Positions 17,084 through 27,163 of a DNA stretch of 48,664 nucleotides are shown here, one piece after another. Every line of letters starts with the position of its first letter. Positions within the stretch are counted from its first letter, which is position 1. The position numbers and the translations under genes were made by a program. The DNA comes from Mammaliicoccus sciuri (GTDB taxonomy: Bacteria; Bacillota; Bacilli; Staphylococcales; Staphylococcaceae), in the NCBI RefSeq assembly GCF_002901825.1, contig NZ_PPQD01000026.1, positions 242,984 through 291,647 on the forward strand, written 5' to 3'. The notes beneath the pieces are model-generated. The model was not told the DNA's origin. It worked only from the letters and a program-made list of their open reading frames with translations, and made no database searches.

Positions 17084-17242
17084 TAGTAATCCTCCCAAAA
17101 TTTACATCATAATTTATGTAATTACTCTTTCATTGTACTCTTTCAAAATGAATTCGACCACAGTTTATTAATTTATTTTTGAAAATTTAACTTGTCTGTA
17201 AACTTTACGTAAACACAAAGTTCACATTGGTACTTTATAACA

Positions 17243-17274
17243 CAAAAAAAGGCTAATGACAAGCACTAGCCTTT
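17243..17274 (-). terminator. Terminator of the gra-vra locus
   Basis: An 8-bp stem AAAGGCTA / TAGCCTTT with an 11-nt loop is followed on the minus strand by TTTTTT and lies 19 bases beyond the vraG stop. Confidence 0.8.
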
Positions 17275-17292
17275 ATTTTAAATATTTAATTT

Positions 17293-19227
17293 TTAAAGTA
17301 CTCTTTGAATCACGCGTTTAGAGTGGATATATGCTAAGAAGGCAAACAGAATATAAATTAATGAATAAAGTGACATCACAATAAGCACTGGTGTATAGAA
17401 CGATTGTCCCATAAAGAACCAAGCTGATTTAGCCGCGAAATATCCATGACATAATCCAATGATTAATGGTAACGCAAAGTTAAAGCCAATTTTTAGTGCG
17501 ATACCTTTAGACATATCTTTAGATGTATAACCTAACTTTCTTAAGATAATATAGTTTGATGTTTCATCTTCTGTTTCGTCAATTTGTTTAATGTAAATGA
17601 TACATCCTGTAGAAAGTAAGAATGCAATACCTAAGAAACCAAGAATGAATAGCATAACACCGAGGCCACTTTTAGAATCATTGTAAATCTCGTAATAAGA
17701 CATTAAAGAATCCGTTTCACTTTTCACCTTACTAAAGATTTTTTCTGCTTTCTTAACATCTTTATCATTTGTTAAGTTCACACCATATTGCTGATTCAAA
17801 TCATCATTTTTAGGTTCATGCTTTTTCATTTGATCAAATGTGTGATCTGATACAACATAAACAGGTGCATTATAAGTTATTATTGTAGCCAAATACGATT
17901 CTTTGCTAATAGATTTCATTTTAAGATGATGTGTTTGATTGTCCATTTTGTAAGACATTTTTCCTTCATCATTAACAGTAATGACTTTATCAAGAATATC
18001 ACTGTATCCTACGATTGCTACTTCATCATCTTTCAATTTTAAATCTTTAAATTCAGATGCTTTAGCAACTGTTGAAGGTGAATCAGGAGCTTTACCAGTT
18101 GTTTCATCAGCATTCTTCAGCACTTTTCTATCATCAATGATATAACGCGTGACGCCATAATTACGCTCTTTATATTGGATATGTTCAGCATCTAAGGCTT
18201 TTTTAAATTGTTGATTAGCATCTTTATTTACAAAAATATAATCGTCTGGTGCCGAACTTCGAGCTGTTTCTTCGGCATTGTAATATTGTACGTAACTTAA
18301 CGCTAGTAGACCAACTGACATAGCTGACACAATTGCGATAATTGTAAGTGATAAAGCATTTGTTTTCATTTTGTGCATAATAGATGAAGTTGAAACAACA
18401 TCTGTTACGCTCAACATACCTTTTTTATATTTACGAATAGTATTAAATATCAGTGAAATTGAACATCTGAAGAGCAAGTATGCACCCACTATTGTTAAGA
18501 ATAAAATTGTAAGCATCCTTATATATAATGTTGTCATCCCAGCACTACTGAGATTATCGAACATGACACTTGATAAATAGTAACCACTTATAATCATTAC
18601 GATACCAATTGCACCAAAAATTAATTCATATAGTTTAATTTTCTTAATTTTAGTATCTGTAGCATTATATTCATGCATAAGTGCTAAAATTGTTTTTCTC
18701 TTAATAAATATTGCATTTTGAAAAGCGATAATGATATAAATCGCGATCATAAGTACAATAGTTTGAATGAATGCTTCTATGCTAAAATTCAAATGCGCTT
18801 CTTGTTGGATGCCGATGATTTTATATAAAATCATCAATAATATTTTAGATGAGAAAAATCCTAAAATAGATCCAATCACAGCTGTTAATGTGAATAATAC
18901 AAAGTTTTCTAAAGCAAATATTTTAAAGACTTCACGCTTAGTCATACCAATTAATTGGTACAACCCAATTTCTCTAGATCTTCTCTTTATAAAGAGTTTG
19001 TTGGCATAAAGTAGAAATATAACGATGATAATTGTCAGTATTGTTACACCTACTTTAATAGCAGCGCCAACTCTTATACCAGATTGAACACTATTTAAAT
19101 CTTCAGAGTATCTTAACGTAACAAATCCGAAAAAGAGCATGACACTCATTGTTATTGAAAAGACATACATACTATAATGTCGAATGTTGCGTCTTAAATT
19201 CTTAATAACAATTTGATTAAAGCTCAT
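17293..19227 (-). CDS. vraG: VraG, BceB-type ABC permease for cationic peptide sensing
   Basis: VraG is the permease of the VraFG complex, which senses cationic antimicrobial peptides and signals through GraS. The 644-residue protein has the ten-segment BceB plan. After six or more N-terminal segments including a FtsX-like domain, a large extracellular domain (about residues 310-520) sits before the last three segments. [23 protein letters not shown] is the conserved cytoplasmic coupling region. It overlaps the end of vraF by 11 bases, so translation is probably coupled. The five-gene order is the same as in S. aureus. Confidence 0.93.
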   Translation of the reverse strand: MSFNQIVIKNLRRNIRHYSMYVFSITMSVMLFFGFVTLRYSEDLNSVQSGIRVGAAIKVGVTILTIIIVIFLLYANKLFIKRRSREIGLYQLIGMTKREVFKIFALENFVLFTLTAVIGSILGFFSSKILLMILYKIIGIQQEAHLNFSIEAFIQTIVLMIAIYIIIAFQNAIFIKRKTILALMHEYNATDTKIKKIKLYELIFGAIGIVMIISGYYLSSVMFDNLSSAGMTTLYIRMLTILFLTIVGAYLLFRCSISLIFNTIRKYKKGMLSVTDVVSTSSIMHKMKTNALSLTIIAIVSAMSVGLLALSYVQYYNAEETARSSAPDDYIFVNKDANQQFKKALDAEHIQYKERNYGVTRYIIDDRKVLKNADETTGKAPDSPSTVAKASEFKDLKLKDDEVAIVGYSDILDKVITVNDEGKMSYKMDNQTHHLKMKSISKESYLATIITYNAPVYVVSDHTFDQMKKHEPKNDDLNQQYGVNLTNDKDVKKAEKIFSKVKSETDSLMSYYEIYNDSKSGLGVMLFILGFLGIAFLLSTGCIIYIKQIDETEDETSNYIILRKLGYTSKDMSKGIALKIGFNFALPLIIGLCHGYFAAKSAWFFMGQSFYTPVLIVMSLYSLIYILFAFLAYIHSKRVIQRVL

Positions 19228-19978
19228 TTACAACACCACCTAACACACTTTGTGTTTTGATGATTTCTTTGTAAAATGTCTCTCTATCATCGTCTCCTTT
19301 ATAAAGTTCAGAGTAGATTTTACCATCTTTTAAAAATATGACTCTATTTGAATAACTTGCTGCTGATGAATCATGTGTAACCATTACAATTGTTGATTGT
19401 GTTGTCTGATTCATTTGATTTAATTTGTTCAGTAAATCTGATGCAGATTTAGAATCTAATGCACCTGTAGGCTCATCAGCAAATATAATTGATGGCTGTG
19501 CTATAAAAGCCCTTGCTGCTGAAGTTCTCTGCTTTTGACCACCAGAGATTTCACTAGGATATTTATTTTGTATATCTAAAATACCTAAAGCTTTACTAAT
19601 TTCTTCAAATCTAATTTGAGCTTCTTTTTTAGAAACTTTTTGAATCGTTAATGGTAACATAATATTTTCTTGCACGGTAAGCGTATTAAGCAAATTATAT
19701 TCTTGGAATATAAATCCGAGCTCTTTTTTTCTGAAATTAGACATTTGTCTATTATTCATGTTTTGTAGTTGATGACCATTTATTTCAATTTGCCCTGTTG
19801 TCGCATAATCAATGGAACTTAATACATTTAAAAGTGTCGTTTTTCCTGAACCAGATGGGCCCATAATACTAATGAATTCACCTTTTTCAACAGTCATATC
19901 TATTTGCTTCAACACTTCTTGTTGATTTTTTTTAGAACCATAAACTTTAACGAGTTGTTCAGTTTTTAATATACTCAT
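19217..19978 (-). CDS. vraF: VraF, ABC transporter ATPase
   Basis: This is the ATPase partner of VraG. Walker A is GPSGSGKTT near residue 41, the Q-loop is [11 protein letters not shown], the signature is [14 protein letters not shown], and Walker B is [13 protein letters not shown] followed by the H-loop VTHDSS. The 253-residue length is typical of BceA-like proteins. I start it at the ATG at 19978, with GGAG 8 bases upstream; the longer frame begins at a TTG inside the spacer. The 49-bp gap to graS holds ACAAATTT, a partial match to the ACAAATTTGT site reported for GraR, so vraFG may have its own GraR-dependent promoter. Confidence 0.95.
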   Translation of the reverse strand: MSILKTEQLVKVYGSKKNQQEVLKQIDMTVEKGEFISIMGPSGSGKTTLLNVLSSIDYATTGQIEINGHQLQNMNNRQMSNFRKKELGFIFQEYNLLNTLTVQENIMLPLTIQKVSKKEAQIRFEEISKALGILDIQNKYPSEISGGQKQRTSAARAFIAQPSIIFADEPTGALDSKSASDLLNKLNQMNQTTQSTIVMVTHDSSAASYSNRVIFLKDGKIYSELYKGDDDRETFYKEIIKTQSVLGGVVNEL

Positions 19979-20027
19979 ATTCAAAACTCCTTTGAAATTT
20001 GTTTATGATTCCATAATATAGCCTTTT

Positions 20028-21089
20028 TTACGATTCTTCCTTTGATTCATCGTACATTTTTAAGTTTGATGTGACATTATTGTCACTTGCCTGTTCTATT
20101 GTTGTTAAATCATTTGGTTGAGGAAAAATAAGCAATACAGTCGTACCTTCTCCATGAGTAGATTTAACATTGACTTTAATACTTAATCCTTCAGTAATCT
20201 CTTTAACTAAATAAAGACCCATTCCTGTGGCTGTTGACTCACGTCTATTAGTCGTCGAAGTAAAGCCCCTTTCAAAAATACGTGGTAAATCTCTCGCTTT
20301 AATACCTCGCCCAAAATCTTGAATTTTCAAGTATGTTTGACCATGCTGCTCATAAGTTGAAATGATAATATCTTTATTCTCAGTATATTTCAGAGCATTA
20401 CTTATCAGCTGTCTAATGACAGTACGACACCATTTTTCATCTGTATATACTTTTTCATCTTCAATTTGAATGTCATACCCTATGCCTTTTGCCATGCTGA
20501 TATTACGTGCATGTTGAATTTCTTTAATAACCATCTCTTTTAAATCATAATGACCAAAATAAAAATCATTACTTTTAGAGCTTAAACGTCTAATATAAAG
20601 TTGCTGATCCAGTAAGTAGTCGATTCTGCTCCACTCATATAATAAATTCTTTTTTAGAGCTTGTTCTTCGATTTGATCTAATAATAATTTCATTGCCGTG
20701 ATGGGCGTTTTGACTTCATGTATCCAATCTAATAAATCATTTTTAGTCGCTTGTATTTCTTTATTTTGATTGTGAATAGTACGTCTCGTACGCTCATCAT
20801 AAAGTTGAATATAATCAAAAACAATCTTTTCATATGTTGATTGATTCAATTCTTTATGTTCAATTTCTTTAATCGGCATATCATTTTTTAATGCGCTATA
20901 AAATCTTGTTTCTCGCGTGTAAATCAACCATATAAACACGATAAAAATAATCAAATTTATACCAATTAAGTATAAAGCGCTTTTAAAAGAAAAGGCTACA
21001 TCTAACCAACTCGTCAACAGTATGGTAGCTTGCATAATTATAAACAGTAATATCCAAATCCATCTTTCTTTCAGAAACGACTTGATCAT
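20028..21089 (-). CDS. graS: GraS, intramembrane-sensing histidine kinase
   Basis: GraS senses cationic peptides together with VraFG and phosphorylates GraR, leading in S. aureus to dlt and mprF expression. Two membrane segments (about 12-33 and 37-58) flank a very short outside loop, the mark of BceS-type kinases. The phosphoacceptor lies in DWIHEVKTPITAMK, followed by the ATP-binding N box LISNALKYTENKD and glycine boxes DFGRGI and TATGMGLYLV. It starts one base after the graR stop with GGAGG inside graR. The hydrophilic tail after about residue 330 is Asn/Ser rich. Confidence 0.95.
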   Translation of the reverse strand: MIKSFLKERWIWILLFIIMQATILLTSWLDVAFSFKSALYLIGINLIIFIVFIWLIYTRETRFYSALKNDMPIKEIEHKELNQSTYEKIVFDYIQLYDERTRRTIHNQNKEIQATKNDLLDWIHEVKTPITAMKLLLDQIEEQALKKNLLYEWSRIDYLLDQQLYIRRLSSKSNDFYFGHYDLKEMVIKEIQHARNISMAKGIGYDIQIEDEKVYTDEKWCRTVIRQLISNALKYTENKDIIISTYEQHGQTYLKIQDFGRGIKARDLPRIFERGFTSTTNRRESTATGMGLYLVKEITEGLSIKVNVKSTHGEGTTVLLIFPQPNDLTTIEQASDNNVTSNLKMYDESKEES

Positions 21090-21090
21090 T

Positions 21091-21774
21091 TTATCCCTCC
21101 GGCTCGTGCGCTATATAGCCTTTACCTACTTTAGTTTCAATTAAATCATTGAATCCAATTTCAGTAAGTTTCTTTCTTAATCGATTAACATTAACGGTTA
21201 ATGTATTGTCACTCACAAATTGTTCATCATCCCATAAAGCAGTGATAATCTTATCTCTACTCACGATTTCATTTTTATGATTCAACAGAATTTCTAAAAT
21301 AAACATTTCATTTTTAGTTAACGAAATTTCAATGTTATTCTTTTCAATAATATGTTTACCGTAATCCACTCGCGCTTTATGCCATAATTTGATTCTAGGC
21401 TCATCTTTATTATATTGATAAACTCTTCTATAAATTGCTTGTAGTTTAGCAACTAACACTTCCGTGTGAAATGGTTTCTGTATAAAGTCATCAGCACCCA
21501 GTTCCATACTCATGACTTGGTCCATCGGGTGATCCCTTGAAGATAAGAATACAATCGGTATGTTAGACTGTTTTCTTATCGCACGACACCAATAGAACCC
21601 ATCATATTGAGGTAACTGTATATCTATAATGACCATGTCTGGTTGCAATATTTTATATTCTTCAAACACGGCACCAAAATCATTTATGCCATGTACTGAC
21701 CAATCCCATTTTTCTAGTTGTTGCTTCATAGCATTAAATAAAGTTTCATCATCTTCAATTATTAGTAATTCCAT
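21091..21774 (-). CDS. graR: GraR, response regulator (OmpR type)
   Basis: The 227-residue protein has a receiver domain (residues 1-115) with the acidic pocket EDDE at 7-10, phosphoacceptor Asp51 in MVIIDIQLP, and Lys in IQKPF. A winged-helix DNA-binding domain fills residues 130-224, including SLTKNEMFILEILLNHKNEIVSRD and VNVNRLRKKL. It sits between graX and graS with spacings of 9 and 1 bases. In S. aureus GraR controls envelope-charge genes such as dltABCD and mprF; the target set here is not visible. Confidence 0.96.
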   Translation of the reverse strand: MELLIIEDDETLFNAMKQQLEKWDWSVHGINDFGAVFEEYKILQPDMVIIDIQLPQYDGFYWCRAIRKQSNIPIVFLSSRDHPMDQVMSMELGADDFIQKPFHTEVLVAKLQAIYRRVYQYNKDEPRIKLWHKARVDYGKHIIEKNNIEISLTKNEMFILEILLNHKNEIVSRDKIITALWDDEQFVSDNTLTVNVNRLRKKLTEIGFNDLIETKVGKGYIAHEPEG

Positions 21775-21783
21775 ACTATCCCT

Positions 21784-22710
21784 CTACTTTGTATATTTTT
21801 TAACTTCTCCTGCTATACTGCGTAGTTGAAAATCTTTAATTCTACAATCAACTTCGAATCCCTTCATCGTTACATTATGAATAGGTGCTTGTGATAAATA
21901 ATATATACTCCACGGTAATCTTGGTACGTAATTAAATAAATGAACTATAAATTCATTTTTTAACTTTAACTTTCTAAATTCTAACATGCCATTATCTTCA
22001 TACAAATCTACAGTAAGTGAACCGCCAATAACTTTGAACTGTATAATATCTTCATCAATATTTGGATGTACTCTTTTTAATTTTAATAATGGTTTACTGC
22101 GATGTTGAAAATAAACATAATAAATATCTCCAATTAATTCTGTTCTTACTAACGTTCCACTAGTCTCTTGTAACCACTGGAAATAGTATTTCACAACATC
22201 CTCTAAATCCCATTTATATGGAATAGGCATTCTATCAACGCTTCTAACGTCATCAATTTTAGACTTCTGTAATTCTATCGATACAGCTGGTCGCTTAATA
22301 GATTGTTCTGTCACTTGAACTTCAATACCGGTTGAACTTAATATTTCCATCGTTTCTATATCAAAAGGCGAACCTTTAATGTATATAATTTTTTTAACAT
22401 TATTTACTTTACATGCTTTCGCCATATTATGACTCGCAATGATGTTTAAATTACGGGCAGTACTTTGTGTTAACTTTGCTGATTTCTTGTTTGGATCTAA
22501 ATAATAAATTGCAATATCTATATTTTTCAATGCTTCAATCATATCTTTAAGTACAAAAATATCACATTTTCTCCAAGTAACTTCATCATCTATCATCATA
22601 TCTGATTCATACTTTGTAATCGTATAAAGATTTCCGATATCTTTTAACGTACTGATTAAATGCTTGCCTATATACCCTGATCCACCTGAGATGAGTACAT
22701 TCGCTTTCAT
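21784..22710 (-). CDS. graX: GraX, NAD-binding (epimerase/SDR-like) auxiliary protein
   Basis: The first gene of the gra-vra locus. Residues 1-10 carry a Rossmann glycine motif, ISGGSGYIGKHLI, and the N-terminal 130 residues resemble NAD(P)-dependent epimerases and NmrA-like proteins. The C-terminal half is less recognisable. In S. aureus GraX is an auxiliary protein that interacts with GraS and is needed for full signalling; no enzyme reaction is established. I use the ATG at 22710, with AAAGGAG 8 bases upstream, rather than the GTG start of the longer frame. Assignment rests largely on its place directly before graRS. Confidence 0.88.
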   Translation of the reverse strand: MKANVLISGGSGYIGKHLISTLKDIGNLYTITKYESDMMIDDEVTWRKCDIFVLKDMIEALKNIDIAIYYLDPNKKSAKLTQSTARNLNIIASHNMAKACKVNNVKKIIYIKGSPFDIETMEILSSTGIEVQVTEQSIKRPAVSIELQKSKIDDVRSVDRMPIPYKWDLEDVVKYYFQWLQETSGTLVRTELIGDIYYVYFQHRSKPLLKLKRVHPNIDEDIIQFKVIGGSLTVDLYEDNGMLEFRKLKLKNEFIVHLFNYVPRLPWSIYYLSQAPIHNVTMKGFEVDCRIKDFQLRSIAGEVKKYTK

Positions 22711-22828
22711 TTTAAGCACTCCTTTATATTCGGACTTTACATATGTGTTATACTGTTTATAAATTATTGTTTAATTAACATAAATATACCACTGTTTGTA
22801 ATTTATAAATAGAAATAGGAGACATTTT

Positions 22829-23332
22829 ATGAAAGAAATCATACGCGAAATTCGAATAAATGATGTTGAAGACTTTAATAAATTGTTAGATAGCGTGATT
22901 AACCAATCCGAATATTTACTATTTAATCCAGGTGAGCATCAAATATCTATACAGAACCAAACTTTATTTCTAGAAGAAATGATTACGACAAGTAACTCTA
23001 CAATCATTGTTGCGGAATTAAATGACACATTAATTGGTTATGTAACTATTCAAGGTGGCAAAACGAATCGAAATCGTCATGCTGCTAAAATTGCAATGGG
23101 TCTACTCCCGACATTTAGAAATAAAGGAATTGGATATAAACTATTACAAGAAACTGAAGCTTGGGCAGTGAGAAGACAACTGCATAGACTAGAATTAACA
23201 GTCGTTACGGAGAATGAACCTGCATACCGATTATATGAGAAATTTGGTTTTAAAGTAGAAGGAAAGAAAGAACAAACATTGTATTTTAATGATAAATATT
23301 ACGATGAATTTATGATGGCAAAACTATTATAA
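22829..23332 (+). CDS. GNAT family N-acetyltransferase
   Basis: The 167-residue protein is a GNAT acyl-CoA transferase. The acetyl-CoA pocket motif is seen in AKIAMGLLPTFRNKGIGYKLLQETEAWA (R-x-K-G-I-G form), followed by RLELTVVTENEPAYRLYEKFGFKVEGK, typical of RimI/RimJ-like or ribosomal/small-molecule transferases. The acceptor is unknown. It is divergent from graX across 118 bp and converges on the esterase gene at a shared terminator. Confidence 0.9.
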   Translation: MKEIIREIRINDVEDFNKLLDSVINQSEYLLFNPGEHQISIQNQTLFLEEMITTSNSTIIVAELNDTLIGYVTIQGGKTNRNRHAAKIAMGLLPTFRNKGIGYKLLQETEAWAVRRQLHRLELTVVTENEPAYRLYEKFGFKVEGKKEQTLYFNDKYYDEFMMAKLL

Positions 23333-23376
23333 AAAAGGCAAACTCATCACGTATTTCGCGTAGTTTGCCTTTTTTA
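23331..23376. terminator. Bidirectional terminator between GNAT and esterase genes
   Basis: A 14-bp stem with A6 and T6 edges (AAAAAAGGCAAACT with AGTTTGCCTTTTTT) fills the gap between two converging stop codons. The inner loop holds ACG/CGT that can extend pairing. Confidence 0.9.
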
Positions 23377-24411
23377 TTATTCATCTTTTTTAATTACTGT
23401 TTCAGAATCTTGGTTTGCATTATTTTCATATGGTGACTGTTTCGTATTAGCCCCTAGAAACATCATGACATTATTGTAATTCTTCTTAGATTCCTTCAAG
23501 TTCATATGGAATTGGTATTGATGACGTAAACCGTGTGTACCATCAAAGAATGTTGTAGTCGTTTGAACACCTTGCTTTTTAAGGACTTCATCAAATTCTC
23601 TATTTTGTGGATCAAATGGGTCAGCATCTCCAACCGTTAAAAATGTAGGTGGATAATCTTTTGTCACTTGATCAACGGTAGATAGTTGATTAATTCTCGC
23701 AAAGTTCTGTTCCCATTCCTTAGTACCCGTATAACTCGTCATAAATAAATCAATTCTAGGAAATTCTGTAGCTCTCACCGTTTGCATATTATATAACCCA
23801 CCAAAAAGAATGGCAGCTTTTAAATAGTCTTTTTTAATACTTGGCTTCATACGCATTTGTTGTTGCAATTTATCATTTGTTTGTAAAGCCACATATTGAC
23901 TGGCAATTTGAGCACCTGCAGAATCTCCGCCATATACGATTTGTCTGTAATCGATATTAAATTTATTTCTATGTTTTAATGTATATTTTGTAGCTTGATC
24001 TAATTGCTGTATTGGTGTCGGATATTGGTAATCAGGTGCTAAAGCATAATTAACATTTACGATGATATATCCTTTTTCAGCAATTTGTGCTAAGTATGGA
24101 TTCTTATGTCTTTTGTCTCCCGCAATAAAACCACCACCATGCGTCCAAAAAATAACTGGCAATTTCTCACCTTTTTTCATTTTTGAAGGCATAATAATAT
24201 CCATTTGACTATTTGGTGCACTGTGTCCATAAGATACATCACGTATCAATTTTACTTTCTTATTGTTTAGTAATAATTGATTGGCTCTTTGAGCTTGTAA
24301 TTGTGCTTCCCTTTGTTTATGTTCCTGATATTTGTTATAACCGTAAAATCCACTTACAACAACGATAATCGCTACAATCAAAATAAACAATCGTCGTTTT
24401 TTCCTTTTCAT
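23377..24411 (-). CDS. Membrane-anchored alpha/beta hydrolase (esterase/lipase, HSL type)
   Basis: A lysine/arginine start and one membrane segment (about 7-24) anchor the protein. The rest is an alpha/beta hydrolase of the hormone-sensitive-lipase type: oxyanion motif FWTHGGGFIAGDKRH, nucleophile motif YGGDSAGAQIASQ, acid region TVGDADPFDPQ, and histidine in GTHGLRHQYQF. All three catalytic residues are present. A lipase-like gene near graX is also remembered from S. aureus (SA0610). The C-terminal 25 residues are polar and Asn-rich. The substrate is unknown. Confidence 0.87.
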   Translation of the reverse strand: MKRKKRRLFILIVAIIVVVSGFYGYNKYQEHKQREAQLQAQRANQLLLNNKKVKLIRDVSYGHSAPNSQMDIIMPSKMKKGEKLPVIFWTHGGGFIAGDKRHKNPYLAQIAEKGYIIVNVNYALAPDYQYPTPIQQLDQATKYTLKHRNKFNIDYRQIVYGGDSAGAQIASQYVALQTNDKLQQQMRMKPSIKKDYLKAAILFGGLYNMQTVRATEFPRIDLFMTSYTGTKEWEQNFARINQLSTVDQVTKDYPPTFLTVGDADPFDPQNREFDEVLKKQGVQTTTTFFDGTHGLRHQYQFHMNLKESKKNYNNVMMFLGANTKQSPYENNANQDSETVIKKDE

Positions 24412-24458
24412 ATGTTCACTTCCTCATGTAAGAAGATAGTTTAACATATTCAATTATT

Positions 24459-25523
24459 TTATGCGATATGTTCTTTGTTATCTCTTTTACGACTAATATA
24501 TTTAACAACAATTGCAGCACAAATCACTAAACCTATAACACCCATAGCTGGATATAATTTATCAATAAGTGATGAAAAACCTACAAAGCTTAAGCCATAA
24601 GCGAGAACCATAGATATCGTCAATAATACAACGTATTTTTTAGAAAACGGTACAGTAAATCTTGCCGTAAATGAGTACATAAGTCCTAAAATCGTGTTGT
24701 ACATAACCATAAGCATAATCACTGATAATGCAAACCCAATAATAGGTGAAATTGTTCTAGCGAGTTCTAACGTTGGTATCTCAATATCTTTAATATTAGG
24801 ATATTCAACTAATAATCCAGCATTGATAAGTGCTAATAATATTAAATATATAATACCACCAATGATGCCACCTAAGCCTGAAATACGTCGCTTATCAGCA
24901 TCTCCACCAATGGCAATTAATGTACTAAATCCTACTGAGAACGCTAAACCACCATAAATAAATCCTTGAACAATTCCCCAGAAAAGACTTGGTGATTCAA
25001 CCGTATCGTTAATTTCAGAAATGCCTACTTGGCCATTCACAAAAAAGTAACCTGCTATTATTAATATCACAATGATTAAAAATGGTGTGACGACACCTAG
25101 TGCTTTTACAATTTTATCGAAGTCTAATAAAAGCGTGATATATATAACAATACACATAATTAAAGCGCCTAACCAAGTTGGCACCCCAAAGCTTTCATTA
25201 AATGCTGATCCTGCGCCAGCTATCATCGTTACTGATATACCAAATAAGAAAAATATTAATACATAATCTATAACGATACCTGCTTTACCAAATAAATAGT
25301 TAATTGTTGAGCTATGATCATCTGCATCGAGTGCCGTACCAATCTTGGCTACTTGTCTACCAAAAAACGCCAACATTATACCAGATATAATAACTCCTAT
25401 ATACCCGTATAAACCATAGTGGGTAAAGAATTTCATTACCTCTTGCCCTGTCGAGAACCCTGCACCAACAACGACCCCAACATAAGCAAACCCTATTTTT
25501 GTTGCTTCTTTCAAATTTGACAC
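24459..25523 (-). CDS. YkvI-like membrane transporter
   Basis: The 354-residue protein has about ten membrane segments and the start EATKIGFAYVGVVVGAGFSTGQEVMKFF, in which the glycine-rich discontinuous helix resembles APC-superfamily transporters; it fits the YkvI family of uncharacterised Gram-positive membrane proteins. The start is GTG at 25523, with GAGGAGG upstream. No substrate can be inferred. It stands alone, separated from the exporter upstream by a long palindromic terminator. Confidence 0.8.
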   Translation of the reverse strand: MSNLKEATKIGFAYVGVVVGAGFSTGQEVMKFFTHYGLYGYIGVIISGIMLAFFGRQVAKIGTALDADDHSSTINYLFGKAGIVIDYVLIFFLFGISVTMIAGAGSAFNESFGVPTWLGALIMCIVIYITLLLDFDKIVKALGVVTPFLIIVILIIAGYFFVNGQVGISEINDTVESPSLFWGIVQGFIYGGLAFSVGFSTLIAIGGDADKRRISGLGGIIGGIIYLILLALINAGLLVEYPNIKDIEIPTLELARTISPIIGFALSVIMLMVMYNTILGLMYSFTARFTVPFSKKYVVLLTISMVLAYGLSFVGFSSLIDKLYPAMGVIGLVICAAIVVKYISRKRDNKEHIA

Positions 25524-25585
25524 AAACTTTCCTCCTCATAATTTTGTTCAACATAATGATGTATACCCACTATTCACAAAATTAT

Positions 25586-25642
25586 TCCAAAAAATTAGCG
25601 GGACAGAAATCTAATTTGTACAAATTAGATTTCTGTCCCGCT
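25586..25642 (-). terminator. Terminator with a perfect 46-bp palindrome
   Basis: Bases 25597-25642 are a perfect inverted repeat with 23-bp arms that begin AGCGGGACAGAAATC and end at the centre with TTTGT/ACAAA. On the minus strand TAATTTTTTGG follows, so it ends the MFS transcript. GGGACAGAAAT-type hairpins are frequent in staphylococcal intergenic DNA. Confidence 0.9.
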
Positions 25643-25657
25643 TTCTCTTTAATATCT

Positions 25658-27088
25658 TTATGAATTATCTTTAATTGATTGACTATAATTTGCTCTTGTA
25701 ACTGTAAAGCCAACAATAACTGCTAGTGCAAGTAAAATGATACCAAACCAGTATGACTGATGAATACCTTGTGTCATAGCATGATTGATTTGATCAACTG
25801 TAGGGTTCTTAATACCTTCTAATGCTGCTCTTTGTCCACCGTTCATAATACTTACAAAAATCGCAATACCTAATGCGCCACCAATTGGCTGTAACATGTT
25901 AGATACAGCCGTACCGTGTGGATACATTTCTTTTGGTAAAGCATTCAATGCATTTGTATTAGCTGGCATCAATACTGCAGAAATACTAATCATTAATATA
26001 ATATATACAACAACAAATATCCAAACCGAAATACCTGGATGAATTGTTGAATAAAATATTGATACACATAACAATATGATTAAACCTGGTACAATAAGTT
26101 TTCTAGGACCAATTTTATCAAATATGGCACCCATAAAAGGTGACAAGAAACCATTTAATAAAGCACCTGGTAATAAGATCAGTCCAGCAACTTTAGCACT
26201 GAAACCCATAGGACCTTGCAAATACATTGGCATTACAATTTCAGAAGCAAACATTGTCATAATAACGACTACGAAAATGATAACGCCTTTAGTATAATTG
26301 TGATATTTAAACACTTTTAAATCTAATAAAGGTTCTTCTAATTTAAGTTGTCTAAAGACAAATAGTATCATTGTAATGATACCGATGATGAGTGTGATAT
26401 ATATTGAAGGACTTGAGAATCCGCCTTCTGTACTACTCACAGAAGAAACACTATATATAATTGTTGCAATACCAATTGTTGATAAAATGATTGAAAAGAC
26501 ATCAATTTTTGGTCTTGTAACTTCTCCAACATTTTGTAAATATCTATATGCGAATATAAACGTAAATAGCATGAATGGGATAACGATTAAAAATAACCAT
26601 CTCCACCCTAAATAATCAACAATAACACCTGATAATGTTGGACCTAATGCAGGTGCAAACATAATGACTAATCCGAATTGCCCCATAATTTTCCCGCGTT
26701 CATTTTCATTATAAAGCATGAGCATTGCATTCATGACAGTTGGAATCATAAGCCCCGTTCCAGCTGCTTGAATCATTCTTCCTACTAATAACATTGGGAA
26801 ATTAATAGCTAACCCCGCAGTTAAAGTCCCGATAGAAAATATTGTTACTAACCCTAAAAATAACCGTCTCGTTGTAAACCATTGATTTACGACTGCAGAC
26901 AATGGTGTTAGTACACCCATTACTAACATGAAACCAGTTGCCATCCATTGGACAGTTGGTGCATCAACATCAAATACTGACATTAATTCTTTTAATGCAA
27001 TATTTAAGAGTGTTTCATTTAAAATCATGAAAAATGTACCAACTAAAAAGACAATCATAATTATTTTTCTTTTAAACTGATTCTCCAT
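25658..27088 (-). CDS. EmrB/QacA-type MFS drug exporter (DHA2, 14 TM)
   Basis: The 476-residue protein has fourteen membrane segments and DHA2 motifs: LNETLLNIALKELMSVF at the start, GRMIQAAGTGLMIPTVMNA, and GPTLSGVIVDYLGWRWLFLI. It resembles LmrB-like and other multidrug or lincosamide exporters, but no residue fixes the substrate. Unlike the 5.5-kb exporter it has no N-terminal extension and no adaptor gene. GGAG lies 7 bases before the ATG. It follows an unrecognised gene but is separated from it by a terminator. Confidence 0.9.
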   Translation of the reverse strand: MENQFKRKIIMIVFLVGTFFMILNETLLNIALKELMSVFDVDAPTVQWMATGFMLVMGVLTPLSAVVNQWFTTRRLFLGLVTIFSIGTLTAGLAINFPMLLVGRMIQAAGTGLMIPTVMNAMLMLYNENERGKIMGQFGLVIMFAPALGPTLSGVIVDYLGWRWLFLIVIPFMLFTFIFAYRYLQNVGEVTRPKIDVFSIILSTIGIATIIYSVSSVSSTEGGFSSPSIYITLIIGIITMILFVFRQLKLEEPLLDLKVFKYHNYTKGVIIFVVVIMTMFASEIVMPMYLQGPMGFSAKVAGLILLPGALLNGFLSPFMGAIFDKIGPRKLIVPGLIILLCVSIFYSTIHPGISVWIFVVVYIILMISISAVLMPANTNALNALPKEMYPHGTAVSNMLQPIGGALGIAIFVSIMNGGQRAALEGIKNPTVDQINHAMTQGIHQSYWFGIILLALAVIVGFTVTRANYSQSIKDNS

Positions 27089-27131
27089 TTTTTTCTCCTA
27101 AATTTTATTTTGTAACTTGTCTATGATGACA

Positions 27132-27163
27132 TAAAAAAGAAACCTAGTCAAAAGACTAGGTTT
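27132..27163 (-). terminator. Terminator of the unrecognised 165-residue gene
   Basis: A perfect 10-bp stem AAACCTAGTC / GACTAGGTTT with an AAAA loop includes the stop codon of the gene and is followed on the minus strand by TCTTTTTTAT. Confidence 0.88.
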
